DNA from: Minisyncoccota bacterium
Lineage (GTDB): Bacteria; Pseudomonadota; Alphaproteobacteria; Elsterales; Elsteraceae
Assembly: GCA_030054295.1 (NCBI GenBank)
Contig: JASGCE010000005.1
Coordinates: 1-37,997 of the forward strand
Reading direction: 5' to 3'
Length of the DNA: 37,997 bases
Shown: positions 1 to 9,217 of the stretch, piece after piece
Position numbering within the stretch: the stretch's first letter is position 1
Layout: each line of letters opens with the position of its first letter
Program-made: the position numbers and the translations under genes
Notes under the pieces: model-generated
Told to the model about the DNA's origin: nothing
What the model saw: the letters and a program-made list of their open reading frames with translations, nothing else
Databases searched by the model: none

Positions 1-4
1 TATA

Positions 5-79
5 CCTCCCCTTCTTTAGAAGGGGAGGATAGAAAACCTTAGCGAAGCCGAAGGCAAGCTTTAGGTTTTCTTGGAGGGG
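5..79 (+). repeat. Double-hairpin intergenic repeat, copy A
   Basis: The element has a C-rich palindrome at 5-28 (11-base arms CCTCCCCTTCT and AGAAGGGGAGG), the linker ATA, a second hairpin with arms GAAAACCT (32-39) and AGGTTTTC (63-70), and a G-rich tail ending near 79. The same architecture recurs at 23381-23455, 23489-23576, 37707-37781 and 37871-37940, and the first 18 bases of another copy close the window. It lies 3' of the mptG gene. A role as terminator or REP/BIME-like element is inferred. Confidence 0.7.
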
Positions 80-115
80 TTGCCTAAAAAATTTTCCTTA
101 GTTTTTAAACCTTCC

Positions 116-1156
116 TTATGGGATGACTTCAATTTTTGCCCCGTGGTTTTGGCCCCTAACAATGACGGTGCTTAAGCCTTGATACTGCGGATCGGTCTGG
201 CTCAACTGACGAATGGTGGAGATCAGCTGGGCCTTGACCGCCTCGGCAACCAACTGAGATTCGACCAGAATAAAGGCGGTTGGCCCCCACGAACTTTGCC
301 CAATTCCATAGGCCTGGCTGCGGGATTTGCTAAGTTGCGACGCGACCATAGGCTCCAGCAGCTTGGCAATTCTTGGGTTGCTGAAGCGGCTGCCGCCCTG
401 GGCTGGGGCAAAATAATCCCCGACCAGAGTCTGGATCTCGGTCAGGGCATCGGCAACCGAAGTAAGGTCTTGCTCGACCAGCCCGGGCAGTAAAAGCATC
501 AGCACCAGCTGGGCCAGGCGACTGGCAGACTGGTCGGCCATCGGGGCCAGCTGGGCAAAGGCCTGTTTTTCGCTGTTACCCGACAGACCCTGATCATTGT
601 CATCACGGAGGAGGATAAACCGCCAGTCTTGACAAAAATCATAGCGGGCAAGAATGGGCGGGGTTGATTTCTGCGACTCCCCGGACTGGGGATTCTCCTT
701 GTGACCGCCATCGACTAAGAACCCGCCTTGAGCAAAGGCGGCCATGCCAATGCCCGAACGGGCCCCGCGGTCAATGATGGTCAAGGCGCGGTTGATTGGC
801 TCGGGGCTGCCAGCCAATGCGGCGAGACCAGCGGCCAATGCCAGTTCAAGCTGGGTTCCCGAACCGAGGCCCTGATGACTCGGGATGGCGGAGTCCAGAG
901 TGACATTTACCGAGCCGCTAAGGCCAAGTTCTTGAAGCAACCGCGGCAGCAGGGACAGGAGGCGCGGCTGCTGCGCTCCAATAATCCGCGTCTCGGAAGA
1001 GGGGCTGATCATCAAACGGGTAATGGGCTGATCAATCGCCACCCCGATACTGCCAAAGCGGCGACCAAGGCTGCCATTAAGGTCTAAAAAACCCAAGTGG
1101 AGTCTAGCGGAAGTGCTTACTGTCACCCGGCTCGGATGGGTACCGATAGATTTCAC
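116..1156 (-). CDS. mptG: Beta-ribofuranosylaminobenzene 5'-phosphate synthase (beta-RFAP synthase)
   Basis: This enzyme joins 4-hydroxybenzoate or para-aminobenzoate to PRPP, the first committed step of methanopterin biosynthesis. The 346-residue protein has the GHMP-kinase-like fold of the family: an N-terminal TSARLHLGFLDLNG segment (about residues 15-28), the motif IPSHQGLGSGTQLELA (91-106) and a Gly-rich SGIGMAAFAQGGF segment after residue 130. The length is usual. The start at 1156 has GAGTG just upstream. It faces the fhcBADC operon across about 117 bases, as expected for the H4MPT C1 pathway, since the Fhc complex uses the cofactor this enzyme helps make. Family assignment is firm. 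The symbol follows methylotroph usage. Confidence 0.9.
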   Translation of the reverse strand: MKSIGTHPSRVTVSTSARLHLGFLDLNGSLGRRFGSIGVAIDQPITRLMISPSSETRIIGAQQPRLLSLLPRLLQELGLSGSVNVTLDSAIPSHQGLGSGTQLELALAAGLAALAGSPEPINRALTIIDRGARSGIGMAAFAQGGFLVDGGHKENPQSGESQKSTPPILARYDFCQDWRFILLRDDNDQGLSGNSEKQAFAQLAPMADQSASRLAQLVLMLLLPGLVEQDLTSVADALTEIQTLVGDYFAPAQGGSRFSNPRIAKLLEPMVASQLSKSRSQAYGIGQSSWGPTAFILVESQLVAEAVKAQLISTIRQLSQTDPQYQGLSTVIVRGQNHGAKIEVIP

Positions 1157-1273
1157 TCGAATTATCGCCCTTCAATCATTATCTTGCTGGAGGCAATAGT
1201 ATAGAATCGAAATGGTGTTAAGGCTAGTAAGATTGAGGCTTCTAACCCTCGGCAAAATCGGGTACTAAAAACA

Positions 1274-2578
1274 ATGATCACTTTAAATTCCCCCGCGACT
1301 CCCCCCGCGACACTTCATCCTGATCCCATCTCCTGTCCGGGCTGCGGTCTGGCCTGTGATGATCTCAGCTGGAATGATGGTCATGTCGATAGCAGGGGCT
1401 GCCCGATTGCGGCCGACTATTTTAAACCGAGTCATGCCGCGCCAATGCCCCATCTATTCGAGGGCAAGCCAATTGATTTAAACTCGGCACTCGATTTTGC
1501 CGCGAGTCTGATTAAGGTCGCGCGGATGCCGATCTTTATTGGCGGCGGCTGCGACATTGCCGGGGTTCAGTCGCTCTTGGCTCTGGCTGATTCGATCGGC
1601 GGAGTCGTCGATAGCCGCTCGCGAATCCTGCCCATCAATATGCAGGTCATGCAGGAAAATGGCTGGATCGCCACGACATTTAGCGAGGTCTATAACCGCG
1701 CCGATCTGGTGATTTTAATTGGCGGCAATCCCCTGCCCAACTGGCCGCGGCTGCTGTCACGATTGGTTGCGAATCATGATTCCATGTTTCGCACTCGGCC
1801 GCCACAGGTCTTGCAGCTTGGCACGGCCATACCGCCCGAGCAGCTTCCGCAAGGTCTCGACTATCAGGCCATTACCGTTGAACCGAGCGAGATTCTGAAC
1901 ACCCTCTCGGCCTTGACCGCCCATCTTAAAGGGGGGGCATGGCGCGAAGCCAGCCCGGTTCACCCCGAGCTTTTGCAGTTGGCCGAAAGAATCAAGTCAG
2001 CCCACTATCCGGTGGTGATTTGGGATGCCGCCAACCTCTGTCCAACCGCGACCGAATCGATTCTGGCGATTGATTATCTGGGGGAGGTGATCAGGCTTTT
2101 GACCCCCAGTCAGAGAATCGTCGGCCTGCCCCTCAGCAGCAGCGACAATGCCGGTGGCATGGCCTCGGTCATGACCTGGCAGACTGGTTTTCCCAACCGT
2201 TTATTCTACACCCCCGAGGGGCCAGAGAGTCACCGCTACCGTGACCAGGGGTTGGAACGGGTCGCTGATGGCGATGCGGATCTCTTGGTTTGGGTCTCGG
2301 CCATTACCCCCTATCCCATGCCTGAATTCAAGGGTCAGATCATTGCCATTGTCGGCGATGACTATCCCGAGTCTGAATTGACCCGCGCCACGGTTACCCT
2401 GCGGGTTGGTCGGATTGGTATCGACCATGGTGGCGAGGTTGGGCGCAGCGATTCGGTCGTGATGATTCCGGTTCCCGCCGCCTTCCCCACCGCCAGCACC
2501 ACTGAACGACCCCGGGTCGATTTGGTCTTTAACCAAATTCTGGCGCGGCTTGAGCGAAGTCAAGGAGCGATCTTATGA
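1274..2578 (+). CDS. fhcB: Formyltransferase/hydrolase complex subunit B (formylmethanofuran dehydrogenase B-like)
   Basis: FhcB is the FwdB/FmdB-related subunit of the bacterial Fhc complex, which with FhcA, C and D hydrolyses formyl-H4MPT to formate plus free cofactor in formaldehyde or C1 oxidation. The N-terminus carries the cysteine cluster CPGCGLACDD (C21, C24, C28) and C43 in RGCPIA, matching the Fe-S-type motif of formylmethanofuran dehydrogenase B. The remaining roughly 390 residues resemble the molybdopterin-oxidoreductase fold. In known bacterial Fhc complexes this subunit is not thought to act as a redox dehydrogenase. It is the first gene of the fhcBADC order known from Methylobacterium, and its stop overlaps the fhcA start (ATGA at 2575). 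No strong Shine-Dalgarno sequence is visible before 1274. Confidence 0.9.
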   Translation: MITLNSPATPPATLHPDPISCPGCGLACDDLSWNDGHVDSRGCPIAADYFKPSHAAPMPHLFEGKPIDLNSALDFAASLIKVARMPIFIGGGCDIAGVQSLLALADSIGGVVDSRSRILPINMQVMQENGWIATTFSEVYNRADLVILIGGNPLPNWPRLLSRLVANHDSMFRTRPPQVLQLGTAIPPEQLPQGLDYQAITVEPSEILNTLSALTAHLKGGAWREASPVHPELLQLAERIKSAHYPVVIWDAANLCPTATESILAIDYLGEVIRLLTPSQRIVGLPLSSSDNAGGMASVMTWQTGFPNRLFYTPEGPESHRYRDQGLERVADGDADLLVWVSAITPYPMPEFKGQIIAIVGDDYPESELTRATVTLRVGRIGIDHGGEVGRSDSVVMIPVPAAFPTASTTERPRVDLVFNQILARLERSQGAIL

Positions 2579-4260
2579 TTCATTTGCACAACCTCCGCCG
2601 CATCGACCCGCAGCATCCGACCAGTGCGGCACAGGTCAATGGCGTGACCGACGATATTTGGCTTGATCAGGGGCGGATTGTGGCCGCGCCAGACTCACCG
2701 CAGAATTGCGAATCCATCGACCTTGGTGGCAAAACCGTCATGGCCGGAGCCATTGATATTCACAGCCATATTGCCGGCGGCAAGATGAATCTTGGCAAGC
2801 AATTGATGACGGCAGATCGCCATTTGCAGAAATTTGGTAAGCGCGGGCGGCTCCGTTCGGGCAATGGTTTTGCCACGCCGGTGGCCAGTACGACCGCCTA
2901 TCGCTATTTGGCGATGGGCTATACCATGGCCTTTGAACCGGCGATGGTTGGGGTCAATTCGCGCGGCTGCCACCGCGAGATGGGGGATATTCCGTTGCTC
3001 GACCGCGGGGCCTATATTATGCTCGGCAATGATGATTTTTTACTGCGGCTGCTCCAGACCAAGGCCGAGCAAGGGCGGATCAATGACTATGTTGGTTGGA
3101 TGATCGCCCGTACCCGCGCCATGGGGGTTAAGATTGTCAATCCCGGCGGTATCAGTGCCTTTAAATTTAACAAAAGGAATCTCGGTCTGGATACGCCCTG
3201 CCCGCACTATGATTCGGTAACGCCGCGCCAGATTGTCTACAGCCTTTGCCGCGCGGTCTATGAACTGGGCCTGAGTTTTCCGCTCCATCTCCATTGCAAT
3301 GATCTTGGCATTCCCGGCAATGTGGCGACGACTCTGGCGACCATCAAGGCGGCGGAGGGCTATCCGCTGCACCTGACCCATTTGCAGTTTCATTCCTATG
3401 GCGCCGAGGGCAAAAGGCAATTCTCCTCCGCCGCGGAACAGATTGCCGAGGCGGTCAATAGCAACCCCAATGTCACGGTCGATGTGGGCCAGATCGCCTT
3501 TGGTCACACGGTCACGGCATCCGGTGATACCATGATTCAATATATCAATTCAGCCCATGCCGATCCCAAAAGATTTGTCTGTATGGATATTGAATGCGAC
3601 GGCGGCTGTGGCGTTGTGCCTTTTCGCTACCGTGATCAGAATTTTGTCAATGCCCTGCAATGGGCGATTGGGCTGGAACTGTTTTTATTGATCAAAGACC
3701 CGTGGCGGATATTCCTGACCACCGACCATCCCAATGGCGCGCCCTTTACCGTCTATCCGAACCTGATTCGTTTGCTGATGGAGCCCGACTATCGCCGCCA
3801 GTGCCTGTCGCAGATTCATCCGGCGGCGCAGAAGGCCACTGTGCTGGGCAGTCTGGATCGTGCCTATAGTCTCGAGGAGATTGCCATTCTGACCCGCGCC
3901 GGCCCGGCCAGGATTCTCGGGCTTGAAGACCATGGCTCGCTCAAGATTGGCGCGGTCGCCGATATTGTGGTCTATGAAGAACGCCCCAATCTCGAGGATT
4001 ATTTTGCCTTGCCGCAGATGGTCTTTAGGCGCGGCTTGTTGGTGGCGCGGAATGGCGAAATCATCAATGATCGCATCCTGCCTGATGGAGTTACCCACTG
4101 GATTGAACCCGACTATGACCGGTCGATTGAGAAGGAGGTCAAGGCGTTTTTTGATCGCTATATGGCGATTGACTATATGAACTATGGACTCAATGGCGAG
4201 CGACTCTATGGCAAGCCAATCGATTTTATCCGCCATAGCCCCAAGCGGAGGATCGCCTGA
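2575..4260 (+). CDS. fhcA: Formyltransferase/hydrolase complex subunit A (amidohydrolase family)
   Basis: FhcA is the amidohydrolase-type subunit that releases formate from the formylated methanofuran-like carrier. The 561-residue protein shows the metal-binding DIHSHIAGGK motif (H63, H65), a conserved LHLHCNDLGIPGN segment and the TTDHPNGAPF motif near residue 383, all typical of FwdA/FmdA/FhcA. The start overlaps the fhcB stop in an ATGA arrangement, and the stop overlaps the fhcD start (TGATG at 4258-4262), so translation is probably coupled. The length is normal and no lesion is visible. Confidence 0.94.
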   Translation: MIHLHNLRRIDPQHPTSAAQVNGVTDDIWLDQGRIVAAPDSPQNCESIDLGGKTVMAGAIDIHSHIAGGKMNLGKQLMTADRHLQKFGKRGRLRSGNGFATPVASTTAYRYLAMGYTMAFEPAMVGVNSRGCHREMGDIPLLDRGAYIMLGNDDFLLRLLQTKAEQGRINDYVGWMIARTRAMGVKIVNPGGISAFKFNKRNLGLDTPCPHYDSVTPRQIVYSLCRAVYELGLSFPLHLHCNDLGIPGNVATTLATIKAAEGYPLHLTHLQFHSYGAEGKRQFSSAAEQIAEAVNSNPNVTVDVGQIAFGHTVTASGDTMIQYINSAHADPKRFVCMDIECDGGCGVVPFRYRDQNFVNALQWAIGLELFLLIKDPWRIFLTTDHPNGAPFTVYPNLIRLLMEPDYRRQCLSQIHPAAQKATVLGSLDRAYSLEEIAILTRAGPARILGLEDHGSLKIGAVADIVVYEERPNLEDYFALPQMVFRRGLLVARNGEIINDRILPDGVTHWIEPDYDRSIEKEVKAFFDRYMAIDYMNYGLNGERLYGKPIDFIRHSPKRRIA

Positions 4261-5219
4261 TGGAGATCAACGGCGTAAAGATCGCGGCGGAATTTGCCGA
4301 GGCCTTCGACATGACGGCAACGCGAATCATCGTCACCGCCGACAGTGCTCAATGGGTCAAGATTGCCGCCACCACCATGACTGGCTTTGCCACCTCGGTC
4401 ATTGCCTGTGGAGTGGAGGCCGGGATCGAGCGATATTTTTTGCCAACCGAAACCCCGGATGGGCGGCATGGCGCAGCGATTCTGCTCTTTGGCTTTAGCC
4501 GCGATTCGCTGGTTGAGCCAGTGCGCAACCGCGTCAGCCAATGTGTCCTGACCTGCCCTGGAACCGCCTGTTTTGCCGGAGTCACGGCCGATGGAATCAA
4601 GGGCTCGGCCATTCCGCTCGGGCGGAGTCTGAGGTATTTTGGCGATGGTTTCCAGACTGCAAAAAGATTGCTAATGTCTCCCCCTGAAAGACAGTCTGGC
4701 GCGGCAATCGAACGGCGATTCTGGCGCATACCGGTGATGGATGGCGAATTCCTCTGCGAAGATATGCTCGGCCATGTGTCAGCCATTGGCGGGGGTAATT
4801 TTTTAATCCTTGGCCAGTCGCGGCGGCAGGCCCTGCTGGCGGCGGAGGCGGCCATAGTCGCCATGCGTAAAATCCCCGAGGTCATTATGCCCTTCCCGGG
4901 CGGGGTGGTTCGTTCTGGCTCTAAGGTCGGTTCGCGCTATCCGGCCCTGATGGCCTCGACCAACCAGGCCTATTGCCCGACATTGGTTGGGATTGCCGAA
5001 ACATCCTTGGTCGAAGGCACAGCAGCGGTTTACGAAATCGTCATCGATGGTTTAAACTTTGCCGCTATTGCCGAGGCGACGCGGGTTGGAATAATTGCCG
5101 CCTGTCATGCGCCTGAGGGGGGAATCTTGGCCATCTCGGCGGGTAATTACGGCGGCAATCTTGGTCGGCATCATTTTAAGCTGCACGAGATTCTGGCCGA
5201 TGCCGGGGGTGTAAAATGA
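4260..5219 (+). CDS. fhcD: Formylmethanofuran:tetrahydromethanopterin formyltransferase subunit
   Basis: FhcD is the Ftr-type subunit that moves the formyl group between H4MPT and the methanofuran-like carrier of the Fhc complex. The 319-residue protein begins MEINGVKIAAEFAEAFDMTA, a typical Ftr start, and retains family segments such as ATTMTGFATSVIACGVEAG (about residues 37-55) and FPGGVVRSGSKVGSRYPAL (about 211-229). Length and order (B-A-D-C) match known bacterial fhc operons. The stop TGA at 5217-5219 overlaps the fhcC ATG at 5216. Confidence 0.94.
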   Translation: MEINGVKIAAEFAEAFDMTATRIIVTADSAQWVKIAATTMTGFATSVIACGVEAGIERYFLPTETPDGRHGAAILLFGFSRDSLVEPVRNRVSQCVLTCPGTACFAGVTADGIKGSAIPLGRSLRYFGDGFQTAKRLLMSPPERQSGAAIERRFWRIPVMDGEFLCEDMLGHVSAIGGGNFLILGQSRRQALLAAEAAIVAMRKIPEVIMPFPGGVVRSGSKVGSRYPALMASTNQAYCPTLVGIAETSLVEGTAAVYEIVIDGLNFAAIAEATRVGIIAACHAPEGGILAISAGNYGGNLGRHHFKLHEILADAGGVK

Positions 5220-6028
5220 CGAGATTGGTGCTTAAAAACCCGCTGCAATTTCGCCTCTCGATGGCCGGGATTCTGCCGCAAAATCTGGGGAGCCAGACCC
5301 TTAGCGAAATCGAAAAGATACCGCTGCTCTATGGCAATCGTCGATCTCCTTTGGGCGAATTCTTTACCGTCAGCAAAACCAGCGGCAGCGAAGATGGTTT
5401 GGAAATCATCGGCGATGGCAGCCGAATGGATGAGGTGGCGGCGGGAATGATCGGCGGCACCGTGACCATCGAGGGCAATCTCGGGCACTCGGTCGCCGCC
5501 GCTATGACCGGCGGAGTGGTTACCGTCATGGGTTCGGTTGGTCATGGTGCCGGCCATGGCATGAAGGGCGGAGGCCTGATCATCAGCGGCGATGCTGGGG
5601 ATGGACTTGGCAGCGACCTTAACGAGGGCCATGGCCCCATGACGGGCGGGGTGATTAGGGTGGCGGGGAAAGTTGGCGACCAGGCAGCCCATCGCCTTAA
5701 TCGCGGAGTCATATTGGTGGGTGGCTCGCTCGGCAAGGGGGCGGCGACGCGGATGAATGGCGGCACGGTGGTGGCTCTGGGCAAGATCGATTCGGGTCTC
5801 GGGGTCATGAGTCAACGCGGAACCATTCTCGCCCTCGGTGGGGTGCAATCTCTATTACCGAGCTTCGCCGACTGCGGTAACCACGATCTGGTGATTCATC
5901 GCCTGCTGGGGCAGGGTTTGCGGCAGATTGGCGCGGAGGATTTTGCCGCGCGATTGGCATCAAGCGAGTCGCTCCATCGCTATTTGGGGGATTGCGCGGT
6001 GGCGGGTATGTCAGAGATATGGCTTTAG
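5216..6028 (+). CDS. fhcC: Formyltransferase/hydrolase complex subunit C
   Basis: FhcC is the FwdC/GltB-C-terminal-like beta-helix subunit that scaffolds the FhcA-FhcD complex. The sequence is a run of Gly-rich turns (for example GGTVTIEGNLGHSVAAAMTG and GVVTVMGSVGHGAGHGMKGG, about residues 80-125), the repeat pattern of the right-handed beta-helix. Its 270 residues match bacterial homologues. It is coupled to fhcD by an ATGA overlap and is followed after 17 bases by the ThiF/MoeB-like gene on the same strand. Confidence 0.93.
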   Translation: MTRLVLKNPLQFRLSMAGILPQNLGSQTLSEIEKIPLLYGNRRSPLGEFFTVSKTSGSEDGLEIIGDGSRMDEVAAGMIGGTVTIEGNLGHSVAAAMTGGVVTVMGSVGHGAGHGMKGGGLIISGDAGDGLGSDLNEGHGPMTGGVIRVAGKVGDQAAHRLNRGVILVGGSLGKGAATRMNGGTVVALGKIDSGLGVMSQRGTILALGGVQSLLPSFADCGNHDLVIHRLLGQGLRQIGAEDFAARLASSESLHRYLGDCAVAGMSEIWL

Positions 6029-6045
6029 CTTCAATGGGATAGAAC

Positions 6046-6822
6046 ATGGCTTCGACATTGGCTGCGGAAGATATGGCTCGCTATGCAAGGCATGTTTCTC
6101 TCCCCGAGATTGGGGCCGAGGGGGTCGCCATGCTTCGCGCCAGTAAGATTCTGGTGGTGGGGGCGGGGGGCTTGGGGGCCCCGGTTCTGCTCTATCTGGC
6201 AGCAGCGGGAATTGGGTCAATTACGGTCATCGATGATGATCGGATTGCGGTGAGCAATCTGCAAAGGCAGATTATTTTTGACCATGACACGATTGGCCAG
6301 CCGAAGGTGGAGGCGGCGCGGCAAAGACTGGTGGCCTTGAATCCAACGGTGGAGATTAATTCCATTGCCTCGGTTCTCAGGCAAGACAATGCCGCTGAAT
6401 TGATAAGGGCGGCCGATCTGGTCGTCGATGGCAGTGATAATTTTGCCTGTCGTTATCTGGTCAACCGAGTTTGTTTCGAACTGGGTAAGGTACTGGTCTC
6501 GGCAGCGGTGACTGGATTTGCCGGACAGCTGACGGTCATTGCTGCGGATGGAGATAATCGCCCCTGCTACAATTGCCTCTTCCCCGAATCCGATTCCACC
6601 ACCGACCCCTTTGCCAATTGCGAAGGCCTGGGCGTCTTGGGCCCGGCCGCCGGAGTCATGGGCAGCCTGCAGGCGGTGGAGGTGATTAAATCAATAGTTG
6701 GCATTGGTGATTCCATGGTCGGGCGGCTCTTGGTCTATGAATCCCTGTCGGCCAGCCTGCAAGAATTTGCCTATGACCGCGACCCCCATTGTACCGTCTG
6801 TGGCGGTCGCCATGGTTCCTGA
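6046..6822 (+). CDS. ThiF/MoeB/HesA-family adenylyltransferase (E1-like)
   Basis: Members of this family adenylate the C-terminal Gly-Gly of a ubiquitin-like sulfur carrier such as MoaD or ThiS. The 258-residue protein has the nucleotide loop GAGGLGAP (39-46), DDDRIAVSNLQRQ (63-75), a CxxC zinc pair at C174/C177 with its partner at C249/C252, and C192 in NCEGLGVLGPAAGVMGS, the usual thioester cysteine region. It could serve molybdopterin, thiamine or another sulfur-relay pathway. The motifs do not settle which, and no MoaD or ThiS partner is visible. Its end overlaps the TSUP gene start by 11 bases, so it appears to belong to the fhc transcription unit. Confidence 0.88.
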   Translation: MASTLAAEDMARYARHVSLPEIGAEGVAMLRASKILVVGAGGLGAPVLLYLAAAGIGSITVIDDDRIAVSNLQRQIIFDHDTIGQPKVEAARQRLVALNPTVEINSIASVLRQDNAAELIRAADLVVDGSDNFACRYLVNRVCFELGKVLVSAAVTGFAGQLTVIAADGDNRPCYNCLFPESDSTTDPFANCEGLGVLGPAAGVMGSLQAVEVIKSIVGIGDSMVGRLLVYESLSASLQEFAYDRDPHCTVCGGRHGS

Positions 6823-7645
6823 ATTTACAGTCGAGATACTGTCGTTTTTATTTGCCGTGGCCTTTTTGGCGGGATTGATCGACACCATTGCCGGGGGCGG
6901 GGGACTCCTCAGCGTCCCGAGTCTCTTGGCGGTGGGTTTGAGTCCAGCCGCGACTCTGGCGACCAACAAGGGTCAGTCGGTTTTTGGCGCGGCCACCTCC
7001 AGCTTTACTTTTTTGCGTTCGGGTTTGCGCACCGGCGAGATTGTCTGGCAGAGATTTCTGCTGGGGATGGGATTCAGTCTGGTCGGTGCCTTTTTGGGCT
7101 CCTTGACCGTATCGATGATTCAGGTGCGGTTTTTAAACCAAATCGTGCCGATTCTGTTGATTGCCATTGCGGTCTATACCCTGTTGCGGCGCGAAGCATC
7201 GGAGCAGGTTTCCCATGCTCTGCTGCCGCGAAAGGTCTTTACCCCGATCTTTGGCACTGGCCTTGGTTTTTACGACGGGTTTTTTGGCCCCGGCACCGGT
7301 TCCTTTTGGGTCGTGGCATTGGTGGGTCTGCGCGGTGCCAATCTTCGCGATGCCACGGTCGAGACTAAATTCTATAACTTTGCCAGCAACCTTGGCTCCC
7401 TGCTGGTCTTTATCGTCGTCGGCCATATGGTCTGGCTGGTGGTTATGGTGATGGCGGTCGGCCAGATGATCGGCGCAAGAATCGGCGCAAAGTTGGTGCT
7501 TCGTCGCGGCACTCGCCTGATTCGCCCCCTGTTGGTGGTCATGTCGCTGGGCTTGACCGCGCGGCTGATATATACCAATCCCGACAATTGGCTGAGATTG
7601 GCGGCGGTGCAGGTCTGGGGGTTTTTGTCCCGCGTAATTGCCTAA
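6812..7645 (+). CDS. TSUP-family (TauE/SafE-like) membrane permease
   Basis: This is an integral inner-membrane protein of the TSUP family, whose members are linked to export or uptake of sulfite, sulfonates or other organic anions. It has about eight hydrophobic segments and the two repeated family motifs: [20 protein letters not shown] near residue 20 and [15 protein letters not shown] near the middle. The start at ATG 6812 is preferred because it begins right before the first membrane segment; it overlaps the upstream E1-like gene by 11 bases. A longer in-frame extension to 6698 would be wholly inside that gene. The stop overlaps the convergent sdhB stop (CTAA at 7642-7645). The substrate is unknown. 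Confidence 0.87.
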   Translation: MVPEFTVEILSFLFAVAFLAGLIDTIAGGGGLLSVPSLLAVGLSPAATLATNKGQSVFGAATSSFTFLRSGLRTGEIVWQRFLLGMGFSLVGAFLGSLTVSMIQVRFLNQIVPILLIAIAVYTLLRREASEQVSHALLPRKVFTPIFGTGLGFYDGFFGPGTGSFWVVALVGLRGANLRDATVETKFYNFASNLGSLLVFIVVGHMVWLVVMVMAVGQMIGARIGAKLVLRRGTRLIRPLLVVMSLGLTARLIYTNPDNWLRLAAVQVWGFLSRVIA

Positions 7646-8421
7646 CCCGCCCGTTCGACGATCATCTCCTTGATCTTGCTGATGGCCTTGGCGGGGTTCA
7701 GTCCCTTGGGGCAGGTGTTGGTGCAGTTCATAATTGTATGGCAGCGGTACAGCCTGAACGGGTCTTCAAGGGCATCGAGTCGCTCGCCGGTATGATCGTC
7801 GCGGCTATCGGCCAACCAACGGTAAGCCTGGAGCAGCACCGCCGGCCCCAGATAACGGTCGCCATTCCACCAATAGCTTGGACAAGAAGTCGTGCAACAG
7901 AAACAAAGAATACATTCCCACAACCCATCGAGCTTGGCGCGGTCTTCGGGCGACTGGAGTCGCTCCTTCGGCGGTTCGGTCACAGTGGATTTTAACCAGG
8001 GCTCGATCTGCTGATATTGGGCGTAAGGCACCGACAGGTCTGGCACCAGGTCCTTGATCACTGGCATGTGCGGCAGGGGGGTGATGGTGACGGTGTTCTT
8101 ACATTCCTCAATCGGATGGAGACAGGCGAGGGTATTCTTGCCGTCGATATTCATCGAACAGGAACCGCAGATCCCCTCGCGGCAGGAACGGCGAAAGGTC
8201 AGGGTCGAATCCATCTCAGACTTGATCTTGATCAAGGCATCCAAGACCATCGGGCCGCAATTACCGACATCGACCTCGAACTCATCCATCCGCGGATTCT
8301 CTCCGGTGTCGGGATTCCAGCGGTAGACGCTAAATTGCCGCGTCCGCTTCGCCGATTGCGGCGCGGGGAAAGACTGACCCTTCTTGACCCGCGAATTTTT
8401 TGGCAGCCGTAATTCAACCAT
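7642..8421 (-). CDS. sdhB: Succinate dehydrogenase iron-sulfur subunit
   Basis: SdhB carries electrons from the SdhA flavin to ubiquinone in complex II. The 259-residue protein has the [2Fe-2S] ligands C80, C85, C88 and C100 ([12 protein letters not shown]), then the ferredoxin-like clusters [11 protein letters not shown] (170-180) and [11 protein letters not shown] (227-237), which supply the [4Fe-4S] and [3Fe-4S] centres. The length is usual for alphaproteobacteria. AGGGAT precedes the ATG. Unusually, it is separated from sdhA by a two-gene A+T-rich cassette and lies only 37 bases after the proteasome-like gene, so its expression must pass through the cassette or start from the cassette promoter. 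Confidence 0.97.
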   Translation of the reverse strand: MVELRLPKNSRVKKGQSFPAPQSAKRTRQFSVYRWNPDTGENPRMDEFEVDVGNCGPMVLDALIKIKSEMDSTLTFRRSCREGICGSCSMNIDGKNTLACLHPIEECKNTVTITPLPHMPVIKDLVPDLSVPYAQYQQIEPWLKSTVTEPPKERLQSPEDRAKLDGLWECILCFCCTTSCPSYWWNGDRYLGPAVLLQAYRWLADSRDDHTGERLDALEDPFRLYRCHTIMNCTNTCPKGLNPAKAISKIKEMIVERAG

Positions 8422-8458
8422 TTTTTTGATCCCTATGATTCATCATTCTTGGACTATG

Positions 8459-9217
8459 TTATTTATCACTCTTCTTGACGATTGATTCTAATGAATTTCC
8501 TGTATCTTCACTGGTTTTAGAAAAAAATGTTTTATCACGCCATTTTTGCAGATCGAATTTAATTTTGGTAACCCAGTCTCTTGATTCGTCTATCTGCCCC
8601 TCTTTAAGTTCATTAATGTTTATTTTATCTGACTCGTTATAATTAATAGTAGCAATTCTAATGGGTCCAGCAACGCCCCCAGCATTTGTGGCAATAACAT
8701 GCTCAATAACCCATGTGGTAATAAATCGCGCGATGTTTACATTAGGTTGCTTACCGTCACAAAAAATATCAAGAAGATGAATAAGAAATGGTTCCGCGCC
8801 AAGCTGACCTGAACCCATTGCCTGATAAAAATGATCCTTGTCGAGAATAAAGGGACGGTTAATTGTATTAAGAATCGTGCAGAAGAAAGAATTATCACGA
8901 TGATAGGCGAGCAGACCCGCTGTAACCCCTTGATCAATTTGTAATAGGTTAACAGATAAGGAATTGGCCAATCGCTTTACAAACTGAAAATTATCATTTT
9001 GCGGTTGAATTGGCTGCTTGAAATGGGATTCGACAAAATATTTTATCGAATGACCAATATCTGTATTTCCGGCATAAGCAAAAATCCACTCCTCATCCGT
9101 CCAGATTTTTTTACCACTATGATGGGCGAGCGGCTGATTGCCCCAGCTCGAGGTCAACATACTATCGGCACCAATCACCACGCCATCGGTGCATAGAATT
9201 CCAACCAATAGGGTCAT
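8459..9217 (-). CDS. Proteasome/HslV-like N-terminal-threonine (Ntn) hydrolase
   Basis: The 252-residue protein begins MTLLVGILCTDGVVIGADSM. Thr2 follows the initiator Met directly, as in mature HslV and proteasome beta subunits where Thr1 is the nucleophile. The Asp17 equivalent (D18) fits without gaps, Lys33 is probably K36 or K37 (GKKIW), AYAG (47-50) matches the Gly47 region, and GSG (135-137) matches the Ser129 region. The distal Asp166/Ser169 pair is not evident (NAGG at 178-181). The last 50 residues are polar and lysine-rich. I infer an active self-compartmentalising or dimeric peptidase-like enzyme. It is not HslV, Anbu or the 20S beta subunit by length and context. It overlaps the upstream SocA/YwgA-like gene by ATGA (start 9217). 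Base composition is low in G+C (19 of 60 at 8521-8580). It has no ATPase partner nearby. Confidence 0.72.
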   Translation of the reverse strand: MTLLVGILCTDGVVIGADSMLTSSWGNQPLAHHSGKKIWTDEEWIFAYAGNTDIGHSIKYFVESHFKQPIQPQNDNFQFVKRLANSLSVNLLQIDQGVTAGLLAYHRDNSFFCTILNTINRPFILDKDHFYQAMGSGQLGAEPFLIHLLDIFCDGKQPNVNIARFITTWVIEHVIATNAGGVAGPIRIATINYNESDKININELKEGQIDESRDWVTKIKFDLQKWRDKTFFSKTSEDTGNSLESIVKKSDK

